A stretch of 64,000 nucleotides of DNA. It comes from Evernia prunastri (taxonomy: Eukaryota; Ascomycota; Lecanoromycetes; Lecanorales; Parmeliaceae). Shown here piece by piece: positions 21,900 through 33,641 of this stretch. Position 1 is the stretch's first letter; each line of letters opens with the position of its first letter. The stretch lies in NCBI GenBank assembly GCA_003184365.1, contig NKYR01000146.1:7581-71580 (forward strand). Direction: 5' to 3'. The position numbers were made by a program, and so were the translations under genes. A model generated the notes under the pieces. The model did not search any database and had not been told where the DNA came from. It was given only the letters and a program-made list of their open reading frames with translations.

Positions 21900-23067
21900 T
21901 CAAATGTCGTCAACATCTAGATTGAAGGCCGTTGACCAAAGGACTGAGCCGAGAGTCCTTAGTAGGACTTGATCTGGCGCGGCGAACCAAGGAGTGTCTG
22001 CACTCTCATTTCCAGGATCCCAGATATCTATAGGCCACAAGGTGTTGCACGAACCCAGTGTTAATTTTCTGTTTGGATGGGTGACCAATGACTCTTGTTC
22101 ATGATAATGGTTCCACTCAATTTTTGCTTCAGATAACTTTGCAGTATTTTGCTTTGGAGATTTTCCTGTATGCTGCCGCACCTCCCAACTTCAGTTCAGC
22201 CGAGCACTCTCCAATTTGCTGATTCAAGATCCTCAGAATTCTGCAGCTCAGACGATAGAGCAACGTTCTGCTTCTGGACTTCATTGAAAAGTAACGCGCT
22301 GGACGTCACTGCAGTAGCGAAAGATTGCTGCAGCTTGCGCTACGTCGGTGTTAGTAGTATTATATCTGTGATAGTCGCATCAAGCCTACGTTGTCTTTCA
22401 CCAGTGTCACGTAATCAAAATGTATCTCTTTAGCCTTTGGAGGAAATGGCATTCGCGGAAGTTGTTTGCATAGCCTAGACAATTGTTAGCGATACGGCAG
22501 AACAGACTCATGGGATGTTACTCACGTTCCGATGATGGACCGTAGAGCTACTTGTGCTTCTTTCTTTCGTTGCTCCGAAGGGTAACTAGAGAGGACTGGG
22601 AGCTCTAGAGATCGCAACAGCTCTTCTACCTTCGATTGTGCGTCTTCATCTAGAGCCGTCCATTTCGAATGTATGATGTCTTGCGATACATGCTTGACCA
22701 GTGACTTCAAAAGCCTTGGGCTTTTCGATCCGGGTCCTGTGACTCCCTCAATAGACTATATAACAAATATATAGGCTCTCATACGCTACTTACCGACTCC
22801 ATCTGCTTCCCGCTCCCTTGATGTTGGGTTGTTGGGAGACGGATTCCGTATCGAATGTAGCTGTCTAGGCTCTAGAGTTCTGGCAGGCACCGGAGACGCT
22901 GAGGGAGAAGACCTGATTACCATGGCTCTTGCAGTACTTCCCACCATGGCTGTCGTTTTAGGTCTCTTCCTCACACCAGTAATGCTTTTGCGTTTTCTCT
23001 GGCATCAATATAAGCCGACTGTACAATTCGAACAACAATGTTAAAATGAACAGGAGAAGCTTACCAT
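21900..23067 (-). CDS. FTA7: Kinetochore protein of the Fta7/CENP-Q family (3' end uncertain)
   Basis: Minus-strand exons 23067-23065 (ATG only), 22998-22794, 22736-22526 and one from 22474 join in frame. The product starts MRKRKSITGVRKRPK, a basic Ser/Pro-rich tail. It then has HSKWTALDEDAQSKVEELL, EQRKKEAQVALRSIIGT and, across the splice, LCKQLPRMPFPP. The W..L....Q.K..ELL plus LPRMPFPP pattern is typical of fungal CENP-Q (Fta7/Okp1), a COMA/CCAN subunit linking centromeric chromatin to the outer kinetochore. After KELHFDYV-like sequence a coiled-coil segment (RKLQQSFATAV...) follows in another exon starting near 22351. The remaining C-terminus to about 21900 needs either a 35-nt intron or a frame change. 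I cannot tell whether that is a missed intron or decay. Confidence 0.6.
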
Positions 23068-23440
23068 GGTAAGACACGTCCTTTGAGGTTGACGACTCGA
23101 AGAGTAAGGCTAGAGGACACAAGAAAGCGTAGGTACCCGGATCTCTCTAAAGATCGTCAATGGACGAACCACGTCTTCTGATCAAAACATTAGTACCCTA
23201 ACCAATTGCGTGATTCGGTGCGAGTCCATGGAGATATTTGGTGTTATGTACATGTTCTCAGGACATGGGTTGATAGTTTAAAAGAATCGAGAACTGGTGT
23301 TGGGAGGGGTCTTGTTTTATGGCACAAATGTTTCTCCAGCCACCGCTCACAACCAAGCCAACGCCAAATTTTTGCCGTGCTATCGGTACAACCCAAAGCC
23401 TACTAGAAAACGGGGTAATGGAAGACCGATTGACACTGAG
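23068..23440. promoter_or_regulatory. Divergent promoter region, Fta7-like and AcuK-like genes
   Basis: The 373 bp lie between divergent start codons. No specific element recognised. Confidence 0.45.
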
Positions 23441-25346
23441 ATGGCGTCCAAAGAGGAGAGCTCAAAGACGCAGCGCGCAGCGTCGCCACAGGCGGAGCAT
23501 ACGAGCCCGAGGAAGAGGCGCAAAGTAAATCATGGTGGGTATGACTTTGGGTATCTCTACACAGTGTCAGTTCAATTGCTGATATGGCATTCGAAAAGCA
23601 TGCATCTATTGTAGGCGCTCGGTAAGCCATAATCCACCTCAGTACTTGAAGTCGAGCATTACCATCCCTCATCTATACATGGCATTTACCCAATGAGAAA
23701 CAGAATTAGACTGATCTTTCTTTTGCTCTGGCATAACAGCACATGACTTGCGATCTGGTAAGAATTCTGCCCTAAGAGCTTTCCTATCAGGAGCTCAGGA
23801 CTACATTGAGGATGGGCAGTAATACTGGGGCTACAGGATCGACCTTGCGCAAGGTGCGTGAAACGGAGCATTGGCCATTTGTGTCATGATGAACCACGAG
23901 ACTCTGCGAAGGGGACGAAACATGATCAAATCAACACCACATTAAATAGCGGAGCTGCTGTTAAACAGGAAGACTCTCTGCCCTATCTGCTAGGTCCTTC
24001 TACTGACCAGCAGCAACTGGATGAGCAAGCGTTCCAGGATGCTGGGGCAGACGTAAGCACAAGGACAGCAGCGGCGGATAGTCAGTCAGACAATTCGCAA
24101 TTCTTGCCACAACCGTCAAATCCTATAGCTCAAGGCCAAGGCCAGGTCTTTGGGGAAAAGCATCAGCAATGTGAGAAGATACCCGGTCCTTGTATACTAT
24201 GGCTATACATACTAATCGAGCAAGTTCCTGTCTACGGCGACTGGAGTCTAGGGAACCAAAATCAATTTTCGGATATGCATAGCTTTCATCCATCCTATAT
24301 GTTCAATGCGCCTGACATCACCAACGAATATAATCTTCTCAACGAATTTCTCAGCAGTAGTCTACTCGATGATCCAACTGTCTTCCCGACCGACGAGATT
24401 CAAGCGCTTAATTCAGATACATCGTTGAGCAATACTCTAGCGGCTAGTCTCAATGGTGGCAGCGATCAAAACCTGTTGAACCCACAGCAGACTGAGGTCT
24501 CTGGCCAAACCCAAGGCCCCGACATCGCCCGCCCAAAAAGCGTCAAACCCTCCGACAAAGAAGAAGAGAAGTATTACATGACCGTAGCCGACCCATCTGG
24601 AAATGATACTCCCGAGGAACGCATGAACAAGGTATTCATGGCGAAGTACAATGCGGGGATGCTTAGGCCTTTTAATTACATTCAAGGCTACGCACGCTTG
24701 CATCGCTACATGGACCAAAATATGCAGCCAGCATCTCGGCAGCGAATCCTGCGCCAACTGGACAAATTCAGACCCAAATTTCGCGAGCGCATGCAATCCC
24801 TGACAGATATGGAATTGACGTTCGTAGAGATGTGGTTTGAAAGGAGCCTGATGGAATATGACCGGGTATTTGCAAGCATGGCAATACCTGCGTGTTGTTG
24901 GAGACGAACCGGTGAGATTTTCCGAGGTAACAAGGAAATGGCGGAGCTTATACACGTTCCAATCGAGAAGCTTCAGGATGTAAGTAGACGTAGCTATGTC
25001 AGATGAACACGATGAAAAACCCAAGTCTGGCTGACGACGTCTTTTAGGGCAAGCTAGCTCTTCATGAGATAATTGTGGAGAAAGACCTGGTCAGCTACTG
25101 GGACAAGTTCCTCGCTATCGCGTTTGACAACTCGCAAAAAGCTATGTTGACAACCTGTTCGTTGAAAAACCCAGACCTCAAGGCCTCAGATCCCGAAATC
25201 AAATGCTGTTTCTCTTTCACAATCCGCCGAGACAACCATAATATGTAACAATACCCCATCATTCTGTGCAGAAAATTACTGATGGCTGAGATAGTCCTTC
25301 ACTGATAGTGGGCAATTTTCTCCCTCAGGGCCCGAGAAAGATATAG
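23441..25346 (+). CDS. acuK: Zn2Cys6 transcription activator, AcuK/RDS2 type
   Basis: Seven exons (23441-23534, 23599-23621, 23740-23757, 23837-24170, 24225-24979, 25048-25244, 25295-25346) give 490 residues. The zinc cluster at residues ~32-61 (ACIYCRRSHMTCDLDRPCAR, then CVKRSIGHLCHDEP) has all six cysteines and is built from four exons, one only 18 nt long. A Gln/Ser-rich middle follows, then the conserved C-terminal PAS-like module: PEERMNKVFMAKYNAGMLRP, FNYIQGYARLHRYM, ASMAIPACCWRRTGEIFRGN, EKLQDGKLALHEI. AcuK-type regulators switch on gluconeogenic genes (PEP carboxykinase, fructose-bisphosphatase) on non-sugar carbon and affect respiration and iron use. At 490 residues it is shorter than I expect for AcuK, so a paralogue is possible. 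The 54-nt intron at 24171-24224 is open and a multiple of three. Confidence 0.87.
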
Positions 25347-25706
25347 GCTTGGTACAAATTCCGGTTACGAAGCGTACTTCGCGCTGTAAGACGGATATAT
25401 CACTTGGTAATTTTGCATAGCGAGGGAGTCAACAGGCCGGTCTTTCGAAACGCCAGGTTGGAAACGCTATGATATCTACTTCTACTCTCGGACTAGCTTC
25501 TCCGTCTGTCCCTCGTTATTGGGTCGGTCGTCTGATTAGACAGGGCGGTCAGTCCCGGAAGGCTTTGCTGGGTGTACATTTGGCAGTTGATATTCATGTG
25601 CATCTGATATTCGCACGATGATGCCAAGCCTTTTCGGTAGCAAAAGAGCGCACTTCAACCTTGCTCATCTCTCGTGATTTCATTTCATCTCATCGAGCCA
25701 AAAACG
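25347..25706. other. Intergenic between two plus-strand genes
   Basis: This holds the 3' end of the AcuK-type gene and the SPO22 promoter. No element recognised. Confidence 0.45.
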
Positions 25707-28700
25707 ATGGCACCAATTCTCAAACAAGCTGAACAGGAGAATGCGTTGCATTCACTTCTCGGTCAGTCGTATTGTGCGACTCTCTGGGTCAAGGATTAGC
25801 TAAACATTCACTTGCAAGCGTAGTCTTCGCGAAGCTCCTCGAAGAATCTCTTACTTCCGCCAATGCTGAAAAGTCTCTAGCAGCGGACATCTACAAGGAA
25901 ATTGAAATTGCAGCCTCTATTCGTAATGCAGCAGCAGCCAGTAAACGGGTTGACCTTGACAAGCAGGGGACCAAACTCTGGAACTTGTCCTCGAAGCTGA
26001 AGCACACAACCAGGGATAAGGAAATGTTCTGCTTGAGCAAGCATTCACTATTCCGGCGTTTCTGCTCTTGCTGACCTAGACAGTTCGCGTCTTCGCTTTT
26101 CATCTTCTCGACTGCGCTCAACGATGCACCCAAGGTTCCGCTTCCAGTACAGCTCCAGTCATATCGATAGAGACAGCGAATGAGCGCTAACACGGTGCCA
26201 GATGATGTCCGTGTATTAAGGTCTTCCTTGAGGATCTCGAGATACTGTCTGGGTAAATCGCCTTCGACCCACGCCGTCTCGCCACTCAGCTCATGGTAGA
26301 GTAGATCACCGCCAGCTGAATCTTGCTGAAATAGGCGTCGAACGAGCTGCTTTCTACGTGGAGAAGCTGAGAAGCTGCGGAGAAGTAGCGTCACAGCAGC
26401 CCGGCCAGCTTGTCAGTCGCCTTTCGAATGAATACTTGACTTTAAGAATTGCTCTGGTAATTTTTCTGGCTATGCATGGAAACTTCTTTGTGGTGAATAG
26501 TCTCGTTGACGAAGATATAGGCGTGGCGGCGAGATCGTCTCGATCTCGCAGAAATCATGCTGAAGAAGGTGAACCTTGACACGGAAAAGCTTGAGCCTTC
26601 TTCCGCAGAGGAGCTTGCTGATCTCTTCTTCGAAATCGGTGGCAGTCAAAGCAATAAGACGCAATGGGCTGAGGCTGTACATTGGCTAGAGAGAGCACAC
26701 AATACACTCTTGGGCCAAAGTCAGGATTTGTTGAGTAGCGATGCTGGGGAGCTTCGGATTAGTATCATGCACAGTATGGCTCGAGCTCTCCTGAACCTAG
26801 CGAGTGATGCCAACCAAGAAAAAGCTTGGACCATCGTTCGCGAATTGGAGCTTGATTGTGGGCATAGATTAGTCGTCCTACTTCTGAAGCTCGATATGTT
26901 TACGACTGATGCCTCTCACTCTGCCCAAGATTACTGCGACACTCTTCTCAAGATTGTTCGCACAGTACATCTCACCGACACGAATGTCAAGACCATACTA
27001 CATCATGTGCACAAGTTTAGGTCTCGAAGTCCGCTCATGGCACACCGCGTGCTCGTCACACTCCTCTCCGAAAGGCTGCTAGGTGCAGAAGAAACGAAAT
27101 GGGTTGAGAAAGTATTGATTACAATCATCTGGAACTGCACGAACTCTACAGGTTTCCCGAATGTCCTGACTTCGCTGAGCGACATATTTGATGCCCTGGC
27201 TAGTGGCACTCCCACAACTTTAAGTCCCCATGCAACACACGCAGCACAAATAGTACGTGCCCTAGAACATACGCAGATATTGTGCTGACCTCCGTAGCTT
27301 TTGTGGAAGCGTATAGAAGCAAGCTACAATCACGAGATCTATGACACTGCAGAAGCCTGGTGTCGGCTTTCTCTGCATGGAGTATTTAGCAGTTCCGGTG
27401 GTCTGAATGTTGCGAAATTGCAAAGGTGATAGGTGCACGAGCCCTCTTCAAAAGTTAGTATCTTAATTTCGTCTTAGAAAGCTAGTACTCTGCGCTCTGG
27501 CCATGTCAAATCAATCGAAAGCCAAAGAGGCATACTCGCAGATGTCACCTTCTAATAAGGAGGATCCGTCAAGCATGTACTTGCTCTACAAGGTCGCACT
27601 GAGGTGCCGTGACTCAGAATTAGGTGACTATGTCCTCTTGTTTCTAGGGATGGATAAATTTGACAAGACCAAGCTGCCGAATGTATTGACACTATCTGCA
27701 CTGCCTCAACTAAAGACGCCACTTTGCTGTATGCATGTGTTCTGGAAGCGCAGCAGACGGGGGACCATCTTCAGATAATCAATTCTTTGCAGCGGGTCCT
27801 TGAGAAATACAATTGTAGAGCTCCCAATGAGATCCACCTTCCAGCTTTGCTTCGGTAAGCAAGCAAAGGGTCTTCTTGGCCTTAGCTTGTTCACTGACGA
27901 ACTCAGGTGCACCGCTCGGCTTCTTATTCGCGAAATCGAAAACTCTCGCTCGCAGACCACAAATTGCATCGACGAGATTTGCAAGCTCTTCGAAGGTGGT
28001 TAGTATGCCTTACACTTGCACGGCACATACTGAGCTTTCCAAGCTGCTGTCCAGGCAAGAACCTCGAAGCGCAGTACTGCGAATGACCTGTTCTCGCTGG
28101 CAGAGCTTGATTGGTTCTCCAGAAAAACTTATAATTTGGCGCTCAAATTTTGCACGAGCTGGACTCCAGAACAAACATTGAGGCTAGTGCAATCTTGCCT
28201 TGAAGTAAGTCGAGTGGTCTTGGGGCTTTCACTTCTGATCATGATACAGTTCATTGGACTCTATCCAGCTACCATGGATGTCAACATGACGGCCGACTTG
28301 TCTCTTCGGAAGCTCTTCTGCGATTTCTTGTGCGGCTCATTATATATCGTGCTTGCCAGATTCGAAGATAACATAGAAAATCAGGTAATCAGACAAGAAT
28401 CTGGGTACCTTTTCTAAGCTTACTGTTGTCAGCTCCAACACTACACCACCGTGCGCAAGGTGATCGATGATTTTCGCGTGAATGTAAAAGGGCAAGCAAA
28501 CAGGTTGGAAGGAGGCGCGAAAGGCGACCTACAACGCAAGCACGCAAGTCTTTTAGCTTTCGATTACGAGGCAGCAACACGGCTCAAAGCCTGGGGTAGT
28601 TTGGATCAAATCATCAAGGTATTTGAAATTGGTGGCCATGCTCGGACACCGCGGTGACACGAGCCTAGGAATCCCAAAATTTTGAGGATCCAAAGATGTA

Positions 28701-29298
28701 CGGTTTATTCGCAGACATTACGCTTTCTTCTGAAGCACCGAGCGACGGTAAGCCTCCTAGCAATTGTATAAGCCCAACTAGACTGACACCTAGAACAGTA
28801 ATGATCGCGACCTTACAGGTGACATGGTTCAATCAAGACGTGTAAATTTAGATACTCATGTGTCTGCAGCAAATTATCAACATGACCTGGCAGCTTAATA
28901 ACGGCGGCATCGAAAAGCTTTCCAGGTGGATCCGATGCTTATTCTCATTGGCTCTTTCAGAAACGGACATAGCCGTGCAGCTTCTCGATCAAGCTGTGAC
29001 TATCGCTGAAGACGCGAGAAAGGTTTGCGATTCTTGTTTGTTCGAGACACGGTTCTGTTGACCTGACACGGGGACCTTCGCCGCTTTACAGCAGTCCAAG
29101 TCGTATCCACCCGAAGAACTCGAATGGCTTGCAACAACGGCCTTTAATCACGCAATTGGCTTTTATTGTGCTTCGCAAGATGCGCTGTGCAGGCTTTGGG
29201 TTGAGAAGGCGCTGGCGCTGACGGCTCTTTGCGAGGACGGGGGAACACTGCATGAGGTACTCCAACAGAAGTACCAAGGACTATCGTGGCATTCATGA
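25707..29298 (+). CDS. ZIP4: Meiosis-specific protein SPO22/ZIP4
   Basis: At least a dozen short-intron exons run from MAPILKQAEQENALHSLL to the stop after QQKYQGLSWHS. First joins: 25707-25761 to 25824-26036, then 26084 onward. Diagnostic SPO22-domain text is rebuilt by splicing: GTKLWNLSSKLK...CLIRVFAFHLLD, RLDLAEIMLKKVNLDTEKLE, FEIGGSQSN, STKDATLLYACVLEAQQTGD, AELDWFSRKTYNLALKF. The protein is made of TPR-like helical repeats. ZIP4/Spo22 is part of the ZMM group that stabilises class I crossovers and synaptonemal complex assembly in meiotic prophase. The second intron (26037-26083) appears to use a GC donor; that is the only choice that restores CLIRVFAF. Joins around 26150-26340 are less certain. 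Its intactness suggests a retained sexual cycle. Confidence 0.88.
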
Positions 29299-29899
29299 TG
29301 GCTTCGGAGTCTGGAACGCTGCTGGCTCCATTTGAATGGATCTGAAAGTCATGCTTGAACTCCAAGCACCCGAACGAACGCTTCAGTGCTTTTTGTTGGT
29401 CCCTTCAAGCAAGCAAATGCATACATGAAAGAGATGCTGAGTGTGTGGACAATTTAATATTGCAATCCTCAACTCTTGGCTTTTGACTTATTCAGACGTC
29501 CCAACCCGAAAACCCTGTCACTGTTCAGTTCCTTTTCCACCAGCGGTGGGCAACACTTCGTCAAGGCTGAACCATCAGAAAAATGTGTCCGTGGGCATCA
29601 GGCCAAACAGAAAGCTACAGCTGTCAAGAAACATCGCTCCAAACCATGTACCTTGTCCGTCAGGACATCTTCTGTTGTACGGCATCCGTGATATGATTGT
29701 ACCATCATGGCTTATTCAAAACAGCGGACATAACAATCTAAGGACTGCTAAACTTAAAAAGATTCGAGGTATCACAGTGGTATATAGCGTAACGCGATGA
29801 ACGCCAAGTACCGCCCATCAGCTTCCTTCCACCAGCTTCCTTAGACGCCATTTGCCCGAGATACGCCGTACAGTTGAACCTGTAGCAATGCTTGACCTT
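29299..29899. other. Intergenic between convergent genes
   Basis: This 600 bp stretch lies between two converging stop codons. Open stretches (29441-29800) have no family resemblance. I see nothing in it. Confidence 0.45.
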
Positions 29900-31947
29900 C
29901 TAATAAGTATAACTTTCGGGATCGTCATAGCCCAAATCTCTGTCCTCCACCGTATCCTCATTGTCATACAAACGTTCCGGCTCAGCGTGCTGCCGTAGCA
30001 AATACCTCCTGAAAAAGTACGGAATTTGTCTCAAGCCGTATGCGGCATGTATGTGTGTCGGCACTGAGAATACTTGATCCAATTCCTCGAGCGTCTTGCC
30101 CTTCGTTTCGGGCATGAACAGGAGCACCAGGAAGAACCCCACAATATTCCAGCCGGCGTACCAAGAGAAGGCGCCTTGTGTGGTAAAAGCAGCCTGGAGA
30201 CTGGGCCAAGTAATTGAGAGAACGAAGTTGAAGAACCAAGTGGTAGAAGTGGCAAGGGACATACCGACCGTCCGAACATAGAGAGGGTAAGCTTCTGCTG
30301 AATAGGTAAACGGCACCGGACCTTCTCCCGGCGAATAGACAACGCCAAAGAGGTAGATACCAAGAGATATACAGGCGACTCTGGTGGTATGCATGGTGTC
30401 CTTCGGTATCCAGAAGCTGAAGCCTGTGAAAAACATGCAGATTGACATGAGTGGGAAAGTAGTCAGGAGAAGATTTCGCCGTCCGAATGTATCGATAGTA
30501 TAGACGGCGGGAATGGCGAAAAGCCAATTCACTAGACCAAATCCGAGAGACGAAGTCAGGGCTGATATGGGCGAGAAACCCCCATCTAAGAATATTTGGG
30601 AAGAGTAGTAGGCAATGATGTTGACCCCGCAGAACTATGTTGATAATCAGTGGAACTTCTCCCCACACAGCCAGCCTTCTAGCCGTGACTGACCTGCTGC
30701 ATGAACATCACGATTTCAGAAGCTATCATAGCCCGACGATTCCGAGGAACTTTGACCAATTCGAGCAGTGAATTTCCTTGGTTTGCCTCGATCTCCCTTT
30801 CAGCCTCCAAAAGGGTGTGCATATAGTAGACGTCTCGAGCCGCCTGCACTTTCTCGTATCGCAATCTGACCATAGACTGATATGCTTTATAGTGTCGATT
30901 CTTACTCATGTACCAACGAGGAGATTCAGGGCACATGAAGACGAAAGCGATGACGATGAGCGCGGGCAACATGGCTGATCCCATCATCAGACGCCATTTT
31001 AGTCCGACGATGCCAGGCGGGTCAGGCACGCTGTAAAAGGCAAGATCTGCGACGTATCCAAAGAAGATGCCGAAAGCAGTCCACATCTGCCACTGCATAA
31101 CAAGCGCACCTCGAATCGCTGGCGGAGAGGTCTCAGCAGCATAAATAGGAACCGTTGCGGACTTCGGACCAATACCCAATCCGAGGAAGAATCTTGCAAT
31201 GAACATGTGCCACCAGGTGTTGACGAACCCTTGCCAGAGGCAGGCCAGAGCTGAGAAGACGCAGGTAAGGAAGATAGTACCCCTTCTGCCAAAGAGCCGA
31301 TTGAAGGGCGTCGTTAGCCAACATCCAATGAAGGCACAGCAAAGATAGGGAGCAGAGTTCAATAAGCCGGTAAGCCAGGTCGAGCGTGGATCTTGGCCGT
31401 CAATACCAAATTGGTACCTATAGAATAGTTGCCCTCCGTTAACAACCGCCTCATCTGCTCACAGTTAGCGGGAAGGTCGGTGTGTGATGACAAATTGACG
31501 GAACTGACCCATTCCTTGAACGGCGGCGCAGGTCGAGCACAGTATGATGACAATATACATGAGTTTAGGCTGGGCCCAGCGATTGTCGAATTCCTTCTGG
31601 AGTACATCCAACTCCATGCCTGTCAGACCCTGGACCTGGGCGAACCTGCGAGGCTCCTGGGCGAGGACGGCGCCCATTCGGAATGCTCTGACATCCTCTT
31701 CGTCCCCAATGTGATGCTTCCGTGCGTATGTTGCTCCCATCTCTTCCAATTTTGCATGACTTATTCCAGCCAAGGGATTGGCCAGTTTGGCAGATGCATT
31801 GCGGCGCATGAGATCGGCAGCATTGAGGGAAAGCTTCCTGGTTGAGGGAGCAACGCTGTGATTTCTTTCATCATATTCCATGGGTTCGAAATGAGTCTTC
31901 GTCTCTGGGCTTGTGGCGGACGAGCCGCTCCAGCGGTCGAAGCCCAT
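29900..31947 (-). CDS. MFS sugar transporter
   Basis: Three exons (31947-31509, 31454-30694, 30634-29900) give 644 residues. Sugar-porter signatures: DEAVVNGGQLFYRYQFGI after TM1 (created by splicing), LFGRRGTIFL, ARFFLGLGIGPKSATVPIYAA, WRLMMGSAMLPA, PESPRWYM, FCGVNIIAYYSS (also created by splicing), DTFGRRNLLL, EGPVPFTYSAEAYPL and PETKGKTLEELDQVF. Twelve membrane helices are evident. A long N-terminal cytosolic extension (about 140 residues before TM1, with ELDVLQKEFDNRWAQPKLMY) makes it longer than most hexose porters. Proton-coupled sugar or polyol uptake at the plasma membrane is likely; the substrate is unknown. Start chosen at MGFDRW; in-frame coding continues upstream to about 32061, so an earlier start is possible. 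Confidence 0.88.
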
Positions 31948-33641
31948 GCTCGCGGTCTCTGGCAGCCGGCAAACTGTAACACAGTTTACAATCCAGTTGA
32001 CGTGAGCATAGCCAGCGCGAGACGTCCCGGGACTGTTATTCCTAGATCTGTCGGGAATCAAGAGTTGTGGAAATGGTGCCTGTAGGGCGTTGAGGAAGTA
32101 TCAAAGCTATTTTAGGGATGTGAGTTGAAATGGAGTGGCGTCCAACAGTTGGTATGGGGAGGGAGGGGAAGAGGCGGGGGAGGAGAGGGGGGGCATAAAA
32201 GAAGGGGCAGGGGTAGCATCGTGATACCAAGGTGAGGGCATTTTTAGTGACGAGGAAGGTGTAAATAAGCACGGGGCAAGGTGGGATAGAGTAGTAGTAT
32301 GCAGAATAAGAATAATTGCTGATACCGAGATACCTAGGTAAGGTAAGTGGCATCATGCAGGATATGAGTACCTCATGGGATGGTAATTTATTAGTTAACT
32401 AACTAATTCATATCATAAGGTGAGGTACTTATTATTTCCGAAAATGAGACGGACTAATCAATTGAGTTGGTAAAGAGTAATACTTATAAATGATAAAGTG
32501 CAACTTACTACTTTACTTCATCTCGTTGCATGTTTCAGAACCCGAGCTTCACGGCCCGGTGGTCTTCACCAATTTACTCTAAATAATAAATGCCCACTTA
32601 ACTTTTAAGTCCTGACTCCTGTCTAGTGGTGCTGGGCCATGTGCTGAGCCACCTCTGCCCCCTCCAACCGTCCACGGTCCACCAATTACTTTAGAGTCTA
32701 GGCTTTTGACAACTCCGCTCCCGGTCAAACAAAGTCGTATCCTGTACTCAGATATCTTCCATTATCTTTGAAGGCGCTATTTGCTTGGAGATTGATTATA
32801 CCTGTCCTTTTTGATGACCGATGATTGATCATTATTCTTAATCCAAATTGGCCTTTCACGTTTCACGCAATGATGAGTAGGTACTTTAAGATGTTTAGAG
32901 AGTCAAAGTAAGGTAAAGTGAAGTAGGCACGTAGTGTAAGGTAGGTAGAGTAAAGAGGGGTCTGAGGCACAGCCTCGCACTAGAGATCAGTATGGTAAGA
33001 TCTTACCAGTGATGCTTGATCTGGCTAGCAACTTATTATCAGTAAGGTAGGTATTATTCTACTGCAGGAGGATATAAGGTAGAATAATACCCTTCTGCTA
33101 ATAAGTCTTCGGCCACTCCTTCCAACTAAGGTACTACATAGGTAAAGTAGGTCTGGATTAGCACTCGCAGAGTGCTTTCCGCCGAGCAAGTTTCAATATT
33201 ATTAGTCCACAAGGTAAATATTAATGATAAGTGATAATCTACTACATTTACTATCAGTAGTACCTTATATATAATTGTTATATCTTACTTTATTGTTATT
33301 GGTGCACGATGTTCAGAGAAGTAATTCGTCACCAGAGCATTCCAACGAGTATTAATACGATTTGTCATTGAGAATCTCCCGAAGCGGTAATAGCGTCCGT
33401 CATGGCTTGCGCAATTCAAGAAAGAGTCCACAATGGAACATTTAATCCATGTGTCGTCTGGACTTCAGGAAAAGCTCCCGAAGGGCTCCGAAGGACCATC
33501 GCCTGTAACTTCTATTTCATCCTCTCAGAATATCTTCATATGTAGCATCTGCCAGCTAGACTTTACAAAAGTTCGACTCCATTGAGCCAGATGCTGCTGC
33601 TTCGCCCATAACCCCACACAGCAAAGTCCAGCACCCCATTC
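31948..33641. other. Long intergenic region, AT-leaning, with GGTA/TACC words
   Basis: 1.7 kb without a recognisable gene. A purine-rich G tract (about 32146-32198) lies roughly 200 bp upstream of the transporter ATG on its template side and would read as C-rich CCCCTC-like sequence on the gene strand. From about 32330 to 33310 the DNA is rich in AGGTA/TACCT words and AT-rich, with no open frame. It holds the transporter promoter and the RFC1 3' end. Confidence 0.45.

Noticed and set aside
25707..29298. SPO22 as a decayed gene
   Set aside because: Frame changes coincide with splice sites and the family text is continuous after splicing.
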